In this document: positions 15,032-22,099 of the stretch, one piece after another
Numbering within the stretch: position 1 is the stretch's first letter
Layout: every line of letters begins with the position of its first letter
DNA from: CAXBES01 sp965367015
GTDB lineage: Bacteria > Bacteroidota > Bacteroidia > Flavobacteriales > Flavobacteriaceae
Assembly: GCA_965367015.1 (NCBI GenBank)
Contig: CBDUGY010000034.1
Coordinates: 1-24,133 of the forward strand
Direction of reading: 5' to 3'
DNA length: 24,133 bases
The notes under the pieces: generated by a model
What the model was told of the DNA's origin: nothing
What the model saw: only the letters and a program-made list of their open reading frames with translations
Database searches by the model: none
Made by a program: the position numbers and the translations under genes

Positions 15032-15158
15032 TGAGACAACTACATGTTTAATAGATAATTCTCGTAGGAAAGCATGTTGAATATCGGTCAAAAGTTGACT
15101 TTCATCGAAAACTACCGCAGTTCAACGAATTATTCAATTAATCAGAGAGGGTTTTTCC

Positions 15159-15166
15159 TACATTTG
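15159..15166 (+). promoter_or_regulatory. -7 promoter box of the second STAS-like gene
   Basis: TACATTTG is an exact TAnnTTTG, ending 30 bases before the ATG at 15197. It gives the second copy its own promoter, so the two copies can be controlled separately. Confidence 0.5.
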
Positions 15167-15196
15167 ACATGTATTAATTATTAGCCCCCAAATAAT

Positions 15197-15622
15197 ATGA
15201 TAACAGAAATGTCCCCTAAAGTTGAAACTTCTAACCTACTGGAAGTTTTAGAAACTGATTTAGGCACTATCTATATTTACGATCATATCGTAATGATGGA
15301 AGCCAAAGAAAATGTCTTAATTTCTTTTAAAACCGGAATTTTCATCCTTTTAAAGGTAATTGCCAAAGTAGGAACTCGACCTGTAGTTTATATTTCAAAT
15401 AGAATTAACTCCTATGCAGTTGATCCAAATGACTATAAGTACCTGGAAATGCTTCCAACATTGAAAGGAATTGCCATAGTTAGCTATAGCACTTTCACCA
15501 ATGAAACTTCAAAATTAGAACAAAGATTTTTTAGCAAACCATTTCGCACTTTTGGCTCAGTACCAGAGGCGAAGGAATGGGCAGAAGCACTCTTAGACCA
15601 TCAAATCACTTTATATAATTAA
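15197..15622 (+). CDS. STAS/SpoIIAA-like protein, copy 2
   Basis: The 141-residue paralogue of the gene at 14612 has the same order of motifs: LGTIYIYDHIVMMEAKEN, ISFKTGIFILLK, VVYISNRINSYAVDPNDYKYLE, LKGIAIVSY, FFSKPFRTFGSVPEAKEWAEALL. No signal peptide or membrane segment is present. Its stop codon lies inside the last codons of menD on the other strand: the two genes overlap tail-to-tail by 17 bases with no room for a terminator. A start at the second Met (15209) is also possible. Its function is unknown; the fold suggests a role in protein-protein regulation. Confidence 0.7.
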   Translation: MITEMSPKVETSNLLEVLETDLGTIYIYDHIVMMEAKENVLISFKTGIFILLKVIAKVGTRPVVYISNRINSYAVDPNDYKYLEMLPTLKGIAIVSYSTFTNETSKLEQRFFSKPFRTFGSVPEAKEWAEALLDHQITLYN

Positions 15623-17300
15623 AGTAATCGAGTAGTATTTTATCGTTTATTTCTGAAGGAGTAAAAACCTCTAAAAGTTTCGGCACATCTGAAGATTCAT
15701 AGAAATGCGCTAATTCTTTTTTTAGATGCAATTCACTTTCCGCTTTGGAATAATCAAAGCCATACATTTTACATAATTGTTCGGACGACAACTTATGTTT
15801 CGTTTCAAAAAATGTGGTGAAATGCTCGGTATCCTTTGCACCGGGAAGAATTCTGAATATACCTCCCCCCCCATTGTTAATTACAATTATCCTAAATGAT
15901 TCTGGAATATAGTTATTCCAAAGTGCATTACTATCGTAAAAGAAACTTAGGTCTCCGGTAATAAATACGGTAGGCCGACTATCAATATGTGCTGCACCTA
16001 TGGCTGTACTCGTACTCCCATCAATCCCACTCGTTCCCCTATTACAGAACACTCGAATGCTCGGATCTATAGTAAACAACTGCGCATATCGCACAGTCGC
16101 ACTATTACTCAACTGTAAATTAATATCCATAGGCAAGCTCTTAAAAACTCTATCGAATACCATGAAATCTGAGAATGGTATTTCTTTAATGTATTTCTTA
16201 TGCCTGTCTTGCCGCTTTTCTTTTACTGAAAGCCATTGAGATCTATAAGTTCCTTCCCTTTTAAAATTTGGAGTGAAAAGGTTTTTAAAAAAAGTATTTG
16301 GATGTACCTTTAAATGTTCATCTAAGACAAAAAAAGTGTCATTAGCCGATTTGTCATCTATATGCCAATGCACTTTGGGTGGATGTTTTCTTAAGAATGC
16401 TTTTACCTTCTTAGAAATTACCATTCCTCCAAAGGTGAGGAGTATTTCAGGCTGAAGCTCTTCAAACTCTGCTTCAGTAAGTGGGGCAATCAATTGATCA
16501 ATGGACGCAAAACAATTCTCCACATGAATATTGGACGTAGTTTCAGTTAACACAATTAAATTCTTATCTTTTGCCAGGGCTTCCAAAAATGGAGTTTTTA
16601 TTTCATCAGGTGCCAGGACTCCTACAAGAATCATTTTTTTTTCACTTTCAACCCATCTTTTTCTGAAAATATTTATTTTCAGAATATCTTCTTCAGAAAT
16701 CAAACTTGCTGAATAGTTATCAAAGTCAGGTACGCGGGCAACCACATTTTGAGGCTTAATAATTGCTACATCGGTGGTTCCATAAAGAGGTTCAGAAAAA
16801 GGTACATTTATATGAACAGGCCCCTTTAATTCAATGGCTGAATTGAGCGCAATATTGATTTGTTTCTCATTTTCGACCCGATACTCATCACCTTCAACAC
16901 AATTGGCACTATATAAGATATGATTTGCGAATACATTTTCCTGCCTGATAGTTTGGCCGTCACCAATGTCAATTAAGTTTTTCGGACGATCGGCAGACAT
17001 TACAACTAATGGAATATCACTATAAAAGGCTTCAGCTATTGCAGGATAATAGTTTAATAAAGCCGACCCCGAAGTACAGACTAAAACTACCGGTTTTTCT
17101 AATTGTTGTGCCATACCCAAGGCAAAGAAAGCGGCACAGCGTTCGTCAACGATACTGAAATTTGTAAAAAAAGGATCCTCAGTAAAACCAATAGTTAGAG
17201 GGGCATTGCGTGATCCGGGAGAAATTACAATATGATCAATTTGCTTGGCTCGACAAAGTTGAGTTATGGTCTGAGAGAGAATTTTATCGGAGTATTTCAT
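15606..17300 (-). CDS. menD: SEPHCHC synthase (2-succinyl-5-enolpyruvyl-6-hydroxy-3-cyclohexene-1-carboxylate synthase)
   Basis: The 564-residue thiamine-diphosphate enzyme condenses isochorismate with 2-oxoglutarate in menaquinone synthesis. Family features are VISPGSRNAPLT (about 25-36) and the cofactor-activating Glu53 in IVDERCAAFFALG. Further on are TSGSALLNYYPAIAEA and the ThDP/metal motif GD(449-450)LSFFYDSNALW...VINNGGGG with N475-N476. RGTSGIDGSTSTAIGAA is also MenD-typical. The length is normal (about 550-580). A run of eight G on the coding strand lies inside NNGGGG and could be prone to slippage. The gene follows menF by 32 bases, and a -7 box sits six bases from its ATG, giving it a possible second promoter inside the operon. 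Its 3' end overlaps the convergent STAS-like gene. Confidence 0.95.
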   Translation of the reverse strand: MKYSDKILSQTITQLCRAKQIDHIVISPGSRNAPLTIGFTEDPFFTNFSIVDERCAAFFALGMAQQLEKPVVLVCTSGSALLNYYPAIAEAFYSDIPLVVMSADRPKNLIDIGDGQTIRQENVFANHILYSANCVEGDEYRVENEKQINIALNSAIELKGPVHINVPFSEPLYGTTDVAIIKPQNVVARVPDFDNYSASLISEEDILKINIFRKRWVESEKKMILVGVLAPDEIKTPFLEALAKDKNLIVLTETTSNIHVENCFASIDQLIAPLTEAEFEELQPEILLTFGGMVISKKVKAFLRKHPPKVHWHIDDKSANDTFFVLDEHLKVHPNTFFKNLFTPNFKREGTYRSQWLSVKEKRQDRHKKYIKEIPFSDFMVFDRVFKSLPMDINLQLSNSATVRYAQLFTIDPSIRVFCNRGTSGIDGSTSTAIGAAHIDSRPTVFITGDLSFFYDSNALWNNYIPESFRIIVINNGGGGIFRILPGAKDTEHFTTFFETKHKLSSEQLCKMYGFDYSKAESELHLKKELAHFYESSDVPKLLEVFTPSEINDKILLDYFNYIK

Positions 17301-17306
17301 TCCTTA

Positions 17307-17314
17307 CAAAAGTA
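17307..17314 (-). promoter_or_regulatory. Possible internal promoter of menD
   Basis: On the minus strand this reads TACTTTTG, an exact TAnnTTTG, separated from the menD ATG by six bases (TAAGGA). TAAGGA is purine-rich and could alternatively act as a weak ribosome-binding site. The -33 region is poor. Confidence 0.4.
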
Positions 17315-17332
17315 CGAAGACCAGAAGTAATA

Positions 17333-18400
17333 TTAAAGTATTGGTTGAAGTACCTGCAACATGGTTTGCAGCTTATTTTGTGTTTCCTGCCATTCATCTT
17401 CAGGAATAGATTGATTGGTGATACCGCCTCCCGCATATAAAATCGCGCGATCAGCTACCAACTTCATACATCGGAGGTTTACGTACAATTGTGAGATTTG
17501 GGTATTGGAGTTCACCTTTCCAATAAATCCGGTATAGAATTCTCTATCATATCCTTCGTATTCCAGAATGAAGTTTTTAGCACTTTTCTGTGGTGTACCA
17601 CATACCGCAGGTGTTGGATGCAAAGCCTTCGCCACGGTCGAAACAGTCGCCTTGTTTCGTTTTAACACACCCGAAATATCGGTTCGCAAATGAACTAAGA
17701 CACCTGCCTTAAAATCATAGGTTTTCGATATTTTAACAACAGAGGTAACTTTTTGCAGATTTGAAACGATGGCCTCGGTAACAATTCGTTGTTCTTCTCT
17801 TTCCTTATCAGTCCAGATCGCATCTCTCTTAGGATTGTATACCTGAGTACCCGCCAAAGACATTGTTTCGAAGGAAGTACCCTCGGTCTTTAATAGAATT
17901 TCGGGAGAAGCACCACACCAAACTCCGGATTCGGGATGATACCAAAGATATCTAAATGCATTTGGGTACAAATTTAACAGCCGTGGAACAATTTTGGCAA
18001 AGTCTAATGATTTAATGGCTATTTCTTTTTTACGAGAGACAACAACTTTACTTGCTTTTCGACTCCCGATAAATTGTTTCGCGGATCTAACTAGGTCTAG
18101 ATGCTTCTGATGATCTGAAGCTGTATCCTCTACAGGTATTTTTACTTCGGAAAAATCTCCCTTGGGAATATCGAACTCATATTTTTCTGAATGAATTTCT
18201 GGAATACAAAGGAGTGATCCATTATAATCAAAAGGCGCTAACACTACCAAGTCGTCTAAAATGTCTTCTGATGTATATCCTTTCCCATCCTTTTGTATAT
18301 ACACCTCAGTTTTATTACTATGAGGGTAGGCAAATAATACGAAAGGAATTTTATTTTTGTAGTTTTCGGTAAGTGAATTTAGTATTAATTCGGGGTTCAT
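17333..18400 (-). CDS. menF: Isochorismate synthase
   Basis: The 355-residue chorismate-binding enzyme converts chorismate to isochorismate, the first committed step toward menaquinone. The catalytic domain (about 95-355) shows the family landmarks in order: SRKASKVVVSRKKEI, FRYLWYHPESGVWCGASPEILL, SLAGTQ (181-186), KEREEQRIV, HPTPAVCGTP, REFYTGFIG, LYVNLRCM and LYAGGGIT. The N-terminal 95 residues are variable. These motifs fit EntC/MenF rather than anthranilate or salicylate synthase. Chorismate from the same superfamily enzyme could also feed siderophores, but immediate linkage to menD makes menaquinone the likely fate. The upstream thioesterase stop is 6 bases away, so translation is coupled or nearly so. 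Confidence 0.92.
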   Translation of the reverse strand: MNPELILNSLTENYKNKIPFVLFAYPHSNKTEVYIQKDGKGYTSEDILDDLVVLAPFDYNGSLLCIPEIHSEKYEFDIPKGDFSEVKIPVEDTASDHQKHLDLVRSAKQFIGSRKASKVVVSRKKEIAIKSLDFAKIVPRLLNLYPNAFRYLWYHPESGVWCGASPEILLKTEGTSFETMSLAGTQVYNPKRDAIWTDKEREEQRIVTEAIVSNLQKVTSVVKISKTYDFKAGVLVHLRTDISGVLKRNKATVSTVAKALHPTPAVCGTPQKSAKNFILEYEGYDREFYTGFIGKVNSNTQISQLYVNLRCMKLVADRAILYAGGGITNQSIPEDEWQETQNKLQTMLQVLQPIL

Positions 18401-18406
18401 GTTTAA

Positions 18407-18826
18407 CTATTTACGCAAAGTAAGTGTTGTTAGTTTTACCATTGAAATGAGCTCATCCAGCTCGTTTGTAATAGCAATATGCCAGAGTTGAGTGGTTCTT
18501 CCTTTATGAAGAATCTTAGCTTTAGCATACACAAATCCTTCTCGAATACTTTTCACGTGATTAGCGGATATTTCAATGCCTCTAATTACAACATCTTTAT
18601 CATCTAAAAAGATAAATGCTCCAGCACTTCCTACACTCTCTGCCAAAGCAACAGAAGCGCCACCATGCAATACACCGTCGGGTTGATGCACCCTTGGTGT
18701 TACCGGCATTCTAGCGACCAAAGTATCGTCTGTAACATCAATAAATTCAATATTAAGTGTTTCCATCAGCGTGTTTTCACACATCTTGGAACAACTCGCT
18801 AACACTTCTTCTTTAGTATTCTTCAT
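18407..18826 (-). CDS. menI: Hotdog-fold acyl-CoA thioesterase, probable DHNA-CoA thioesterase
   Basis: The 139-residue protein is a single hotdog domain of the PaaI/EntH type. HQPDGVLHGGASVALAESVGSAGA (about 47-70) gives the HGG loop and the catalytic Glu63, the same number as in E. coli EntH. GIEISANHVKS and the length of about 140 agree with the family. It is the first gene of a tight set with menF (6 bases) and menD, so the menaquinone thioesterase that releases DHNA from DHNA-CoA (MenI role) is the best guess. EntH-like proofreading or a general thioesterase role cannot be excluded. It has a divergent gene on the other side and adjacent promoter boxes between them. Confidence 0.8.
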   Translation of the reverse strand: MKNTKEEVLASCSKMCENTLMETLNIEFIDVTDDTLVARMPVTPRVHQPDGVLHGGASVALAESVGSAGAFIFLDDKDVVIRGIEISANHVKSIREGFVYAKAKILHKGRTTQLWHIAITNELDELISMVKLTTLTLRK

Positions 18827-18836
18827 AAGAATGATT

Positions 18837-18844
18837 TACTTTTG
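18837..18844 (+). promoter_or_regulatory. -7 promoter box of the alpha/beta hydrolase
   Basis: TACTTTTG is an exact TAnnTTTG and ends 25 bases before the ATG at 18870. It forms part of a dyad TTTTGTA (18840-18846)/TACAAAA (18851-18857) with a 4-base loop. Confidence 0.6.
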
Positions 18845-18852
18845 TAAAAATA
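18845..18852 (-). promoter_or_regulatory. Possible -7 box of the thioesterase-menF-menD operon
   Basis: On the minus strand this reads TATTTTTA, one base from TAnnTTTG, ending 18 bases before the ATG at 18826. It abuts the plus-strand box, so both promoters share the same 16 bases and would compete. Confidence 0.35.
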
Positions 18853-18869
18853 CAAAACCAGCATTTATT

Positions 18870-19517
18870 ATGGTTGTTGAAAAACAAGTTTCTTACACTG
18901 TTACCAATTCTTACTCTACACTTAATTCCTTTACCAAAAAAACTAAAAATATATGGTTGGTTTTTCACGGCATGGGGTATTTAAGCCGATATTTTATCAA
19001 GTACTTTTCTGACCTCAATCCGGAAGAAAACTTTGTGATTGCCCCACAAGCTCCTTCTAAGTACTATCAGGGGAAAAATTTTAAACACGTTGGTGCCTCC
19101 TGGCTTACCCGTGAGAATACATTTGTGGAAACAAAAAACGTTTTAGCTTATGTTGACGAAGTTTTTAAGGCCGAAAAATGCCACCTCGCACCCAATTTCA
19201 TAGTCTTAGGATATTCACAGGGAGTTTCTATTGCTACCCGATGGCTGTCGAGTAGAAAAATTCTATGTGACCATCTTATATTACATTCCGGTGGTATCCC
19301 AACTGAATTAACCCACCAAGACTTCTCTTACCTGAATAAAAGTACAAGGGTTACCTATATTTATGGTGATAAAGACCAATATATCACCGAAGCTAGAAAA
19401 ACGGAAGAAACTCTAAAAGGAAAGAATCTTTTCGGAAACAAGCTTAGTATCGAGGTTTTTGAAGGCACACATGAAGTTAATACAAGCTTTCTCTCAAAGG
19501 TTTCGACAGAAAAGTAG
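18870..19517 (+). CDS. Alpha/beta hydrolase (carboxylesterase/lysophospholipase type)
   Basis: The 215-residue cytoplasmic protein has a complete alpha/beta-hydrolase triad: Ser116 in VLGYSQGVS, Asp169 in YIYGDKDQYI and His201 in FEGTHEVN. The first strand ends in WLVFHGMGYLSRYF, with HGMG as oxyanion loop. GYSQG and FVIAPQAP resemble the small YpfH/carboxylesterase group rather than MenH, whose elbow reads GYSMGG. I therefore do not assign it to the missing menH step, although its position next to the men operon makes that worth testing. The start at 18870 is chosen because a promoter box lies just before it. An earlier in-frame ATG at 18771 would run through the divergent thioesterase gene. 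Confidence 0.85.
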   Translation: MVVEKQVSYTVTNSYSTLNSFTKKTKNIWLVFHGMGYLSRYFIKYFSDLNPEENFVIAPQAPSKYYQGKNFKHVGASWLTRENTFVETKNVLAYVDEVFKAEKCHLAPNFIVLGYSQGVSIATRWLSSRKILCDHLILHSGGIPTELTHQDFSYLNKSTRVTYIYGDKDQYITEARKTEETLKGKNLFGNKLSIEVFEGTHEVNTSFLSKVSTEK

Positions 19518-19541
19518 TACAATTTTGTGTATTTCATCGAA

Positions 19542-19549
19542 TATATTTG
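19542..19549 (+). promoter_or_regulatory. Possible -7 box of the LRR gene
   Basis: TATATTTG is an exact TAnnTTTG and ends 61 bases before the ATG at 19611, a longer leader than most here. No TTG lies at the ideal distance. Confidence 0.35.
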
Positions 19550-19610
19550 CATAATAGCTTGATAAGTTTTTTATTTACATCGTATTGTAGGAAAAATCTT
19601 AGCCCCTTTT

Positions 19611-20318
19611 ATGAAAAATCAAATACTAACCTTCGTTTTATTTCTGTTTTCTTCATTGTTAATCGCGCAAATTAGTCCGAAAGAAAAGCAGGCACTCATC
19701 GATTTATACTTATCCACAAATGGTGAGAATTGGGTAAATACTTGGAATCTCAATGAACCTGTTGCTCAATGGCACGGAGTAACATTAGTGGATAACAAAG
19801 TGACCGCTATTAGTATGCTCTTCAACAATCTTGAAGGTAACATACCACAATCTATAGGTAACCTGGAAAATTTAAAAGTACTTGAATTACCTTTCAATAA
19901 ACTATCGGGTGAAATTCCAACCACCATCGGGAATCTTAAAAATCTGGAGATCCTGGTTTTTAATGGTAATAACCTTACAGGTGCTATCCCAGCCTCTGTG
20001 GGATCTATGGAATCATTGAAAAAATTACACTTGAGTAGTAATCTCTTAAGTGGTAACGTACCCATTTCAGTTAGCAATTTACGCGAGTTAGAATTATTAA
20101 ACGTATTCGATAATAATTTATCGGGTACTCTACCTCTAGGACTAGCCCAACTTAAAAATCTTAAAAAACTAGTCGTTGCAGAAAACGAACTAATTGAAAC
20201 ACAAGCATTCTCGTCTTTACTATTGTTTATTGACGACACCAACCTCGAATTCAATAACAGCCTAACACCTAGTGCAAAAACTGTTATAGCTATTGAAACG
20301 AGTGATGATGGCAACTAA
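19611..20318 (+). CDS. Secreted leucine-rich-repeat protein, plant-type repeats
   Basis: The 235-residue exported protein has a signal peptide (MKNQILTFVLFLFSSLLIAQ). Its N-terminal cap (about 25-72) contains LYLSTNGENWVNTWNL and QWHGVT, like the WxGVTC cap of plant receptor-like LRRs. Five 24-residue repeats follow (about 74-193), each with L-x-G-x-(I/V/L)-P-x-x-(I/V/L)-x-x-L-x-x-L-x-x-L-x-(L/V)-x-x-N. This is the plant-specific LRR consensus seen in some Bacteroidota surface proteins. There is no T9SS sorting domain, lipobox or transmembrane segment at the C-terminus, which ends in an acidic tail (ETSDDGN). It is probably secreted to the periplasm or released; a binding role is likely, with an unknown ligand. 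A strong terminator follows. Confidence 0.88.
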   Translation: MKNQILTFVLFLFSSLLIAQISPKEKQALIDLYLSTNGENWVNTWNLNEPVAQWHGVTLVDNKVTAISMLFNNLEGNIPQSIGNLENLKVLELPFNKLSGEIPTTIGNLKNLEILVFNGNNLTGAIPASVGSMESLKKLHLSSNLLSGNVPISVSNLRELELLNVFDNNLSGTLPLGLAQLKNLKKLVVAENELIETQAFSSLLLFIDDTNLEFNNSLTPSAKTVIAIETSDDGN

Positions 20319-20357
20319 ATAATTATCTGGTTAATAATTATTGATTGATTAATTTTG

Positions 20358-20394
20358 AAAAAAAGGCGGCTCCCAATGGGAGCCGCCTTTTTTT
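20358..20394. terminator. Strong bidirectional terminator
   Basis: Stem GGCGGCTCCC (20365-20374) pairs with GGGAGCCGCC (20378-20387), loop AAT. Seven A before (20358-20364) and seven T after (20388-20394) extend the pairing and give U-tracts on both strands. It lies 40 bases after the LRR stop. Confidence 0.93.
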
Positions 20395-20552
20395 AACCAA
20401 TTTTAACTATCAACTACAACCTAAATATTTATAAACTTAATTTTGTTAGAATTCAAAAATGTTTCTTTTTAGTGATCTCATTCGAAATTTACTTTATGTT
20501 TCATTTTTAAAGATTCTACTCTTTACTTTATAACATTATATACAACTAAGTA

Positions 20553-20560
20553 TAATTTTG
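20553..20560 (+). promoter_or_regulatory. Candidate -7 box for the VCBS-repeat gene
   Basis: TAATTTTG is an exact TAnnTTTG but 78 bases before the ATG at 20639. The closer alternative TTTG-N19-TAACTTGA (20587-20617) has two mismatches but gives a leader of the usual length. Confidence 0.35.
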
Positions 20561-20638
20561 TTACCCCTGCCCTTAAAAAATTTTGCTTTGTTAGATTTAA
20601 TAATTTCTGTAACTTGATGAAAACCAAATTCGTTAATT

Positions 20639-22051
20639 ATGAAATCAACACTACTCCACTTATTCATCCTATCGTTATCGGTAACGGTATCGGGTCAGAT
20701 TACTTTTACTCCTAACTTAATTGATAATAACCAAATAACTTCGAATGCTGCTAATAGTGTTACTTCAGCAGATTTCGACGGGGATGGTGACATAGATATC
20801 GTAGGAGCGGCATTTCAAAGTGATATATTTTCCCTTTACCGAAATGATGGCACCGGTAATTTCACTCAAGAAACCATCGATAACTCGGCGACCTTCTCCA
20901 ATGGTGCTCGATTTGTGATTGCTTTCGATCTCGATGAAGACGGCGATATTGATGTTTTGGCAACAGCTTCCACGGCTGATATTTATCTCTGGTTCGAAAA
21001 TGATGGTTCCGGAATTTTTACACCACATATAATAGATGGTTCTGCTTTAGCTTCAGAGGCTTATGCAATTGATGCTGCAGACTTCAATAATGATGGCACT
21101 ATGGATATAGTTGGGGGCGCTAATGCCGGCGATGCTCTGGCTGTTTTCAGTAATGATGGCAATGAGAATTTTACTTTACTTAGCAATCTTAGCGCAAACG
21201 CTAATCTCACTAATGGAGTGAGGGTCGTAAAAGCCGTTGATCTCAACGAAGACACTTTTATGGATATTGTGGTTGCTGCTTTCACTGGTGACACCTTTTC
21301 ATGGTTTGAAGGAGATGGATCAGGAGATTTCACAACTCATACAATCGATGATACCCCAAACGCCGATGGAGCAACCGGTATGCAGATAGCTGATCTCGAT
21401 GGAGACGGTGACCTTGATATTGCCGCAGCCAGTAATAACGCAAATCAGTTTTTATGGTATGAAAATGATGGAAATGAAAACTTCACCGTCCATATTATTG
21501 ATAACACCTCACCTTTTACTATCGGCCCTAGAGGGATCGCAGTTGTAGATCTTGAACAGGATGGAGATATGGATATCTTAGGCGCTGCCATCACGGGAGA
21601 TGCCTTCACCTGGTATGAGAACGACGGAGCCGGAAATTTCACACTTGCATTAATCAGTAATGATGCTACGTATGCAAACGGTGGCTTTGCTATAACCGCT
21701 GCCGATGTTGATGGCGATCAAGTTGATGATATCATCACTGCTGCGAATATAAGTGACGCATTCTCTTGGTTTAAAACAGATGGAGTAATATTATTAAACC
21801 CAGAAGTATCTCAATCGGAGTTTGCCGTATATCCAAATCCGGTTAATCAAAAATTGACCATTAAACTTGCTGAAGCTATTACACTCCACAATTTTCAACT
21901 CTATGATACTAACGGAAGGATGATTCTAAATAAATCTATATCCCAAACGGGAACTGTTCAAATCGATTTGCAAAATATGGTTTCGGGTCTTTATATCCTT
22001 TCAGCAGAAACTAGTAAGGGTAGAATTACCAAAAAAATTATTAAAGATTGA
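20639..22051 (+). CDS. Secreted seven-bladed VCBS/FG-GAP propeller with T9SS sorting domain
   Basis: The 470-residue exported protein has a signal peptide (MKSTLLHLFILSLSVTVSGQ). Seven repeats follow, each with a Ca-binding-like acidic loop of the form D-x-(D/N)-x-D-x-x-x-D-(I/V). The loops start at about residues 45, 97, 148, 201, 252, 304 and 356, a period of 51-53 residues, and most repeats continue with WF/YENDG-x-G-x-F. Seven such repeats predict a closed beta-propeller. Loop 4 (DLNEDTFMD) is the most degenerate. The C-terminus (about 392-470), with VYPNPVNQKLTIKL and GLYILSAETSKGRITKKI, is a type A T9SS sorting domain, so the protein should be carried across the outer membrane and attached to or released from the surface. 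Its ligand is unknown. It is monocistronic between a terminator and a convergent gene. Confidence 0.92.
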   Translation: MKSTLLHLFILSLSVTVSGQITFTPNLIDNNQITSNAANSVTSADFDGDGDIDIVGAAFQSDIFSLYRNDGTGNFTQETIDNSATFSNGARFVIAFDLDEDGDIDVLATASTADIYLWFENDGSGIFTPHIIDGSALASEAYAIDAADFNNDGTMDIVGGANAGDALAVFSNDGNENFTLLSNLSANANLTNGVRVVKAVDLNEDTFMDIVVAAFTGDTFSWFEGDGSGDFTTHTIDDTPNADGATGMQIADLDGDGDLDIAAASNNANQFLWYENDGNENFTVHIIDNTSPFTIGPRGIAVVDLEQDGDMDILGAAITGDAFTWYENDGAGNFTLALISNDATYANGGFAITAADVDGDQVDDIITAANISDAFSWFKTDGVILLNPEVSQSEFAVYPNPVNQKLTIKLAEAITLHNFQLYDTNGRMILNKSISQTGTVQIDLQNMVSGLYILSAETSKGRITKKIIKD

Positions 22052-22060
22052 TTGTGGGAT

Positions 22061-22099
22061 GTTTAAGTTTTTTAAAAAATGAACTTAAACTTTATCTTT
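22061..22099 (+). terminator. AT-rich terminator after the VCBS gene
   Basis: GTTTAAGTT (22061-22069) pairs with AACTTAAAC (22082-22090) over a 12-base loop, and TTTATCTTTTT follows. The right arm and T-run lie inside the last codons of the convergent gene. The stem is weak (nearly all A-T), so efficiency is uncertain. Confidence 0.5.

Larger units (their letters stand above)
20319..20638 (+). other. 320-base gap: terminator and promoter region, no gene
   Basis: The left part holds the strong bidirectional terminator (20358-20394). The middle (20395-20540) is AT-rich with no open frame or RNA motif that I recognise. The right part has promoter-like sequences for the VCBS gene: TAATTTTG (20553-20560), and TTTG at 20587-20590 spaced 19 bases from TAACTTGA (20610-20617). 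Confidence 0.7.

Noticed and set aside
18771..18869. N-terminal extension of the alpha/beta hydrolase by 33 residues
   Set aside because: It would read through the divergent thioesterase gene and the promoter box; the fold begins after 18870.
19766..20314. 182-codon frame antisense to the LRR gene
   Set aside because: The LRR frame has a signal peptide and regular repeats; the antisense frame arises from the repeat codon pattern, with low-complexity Ser/Leu composition.
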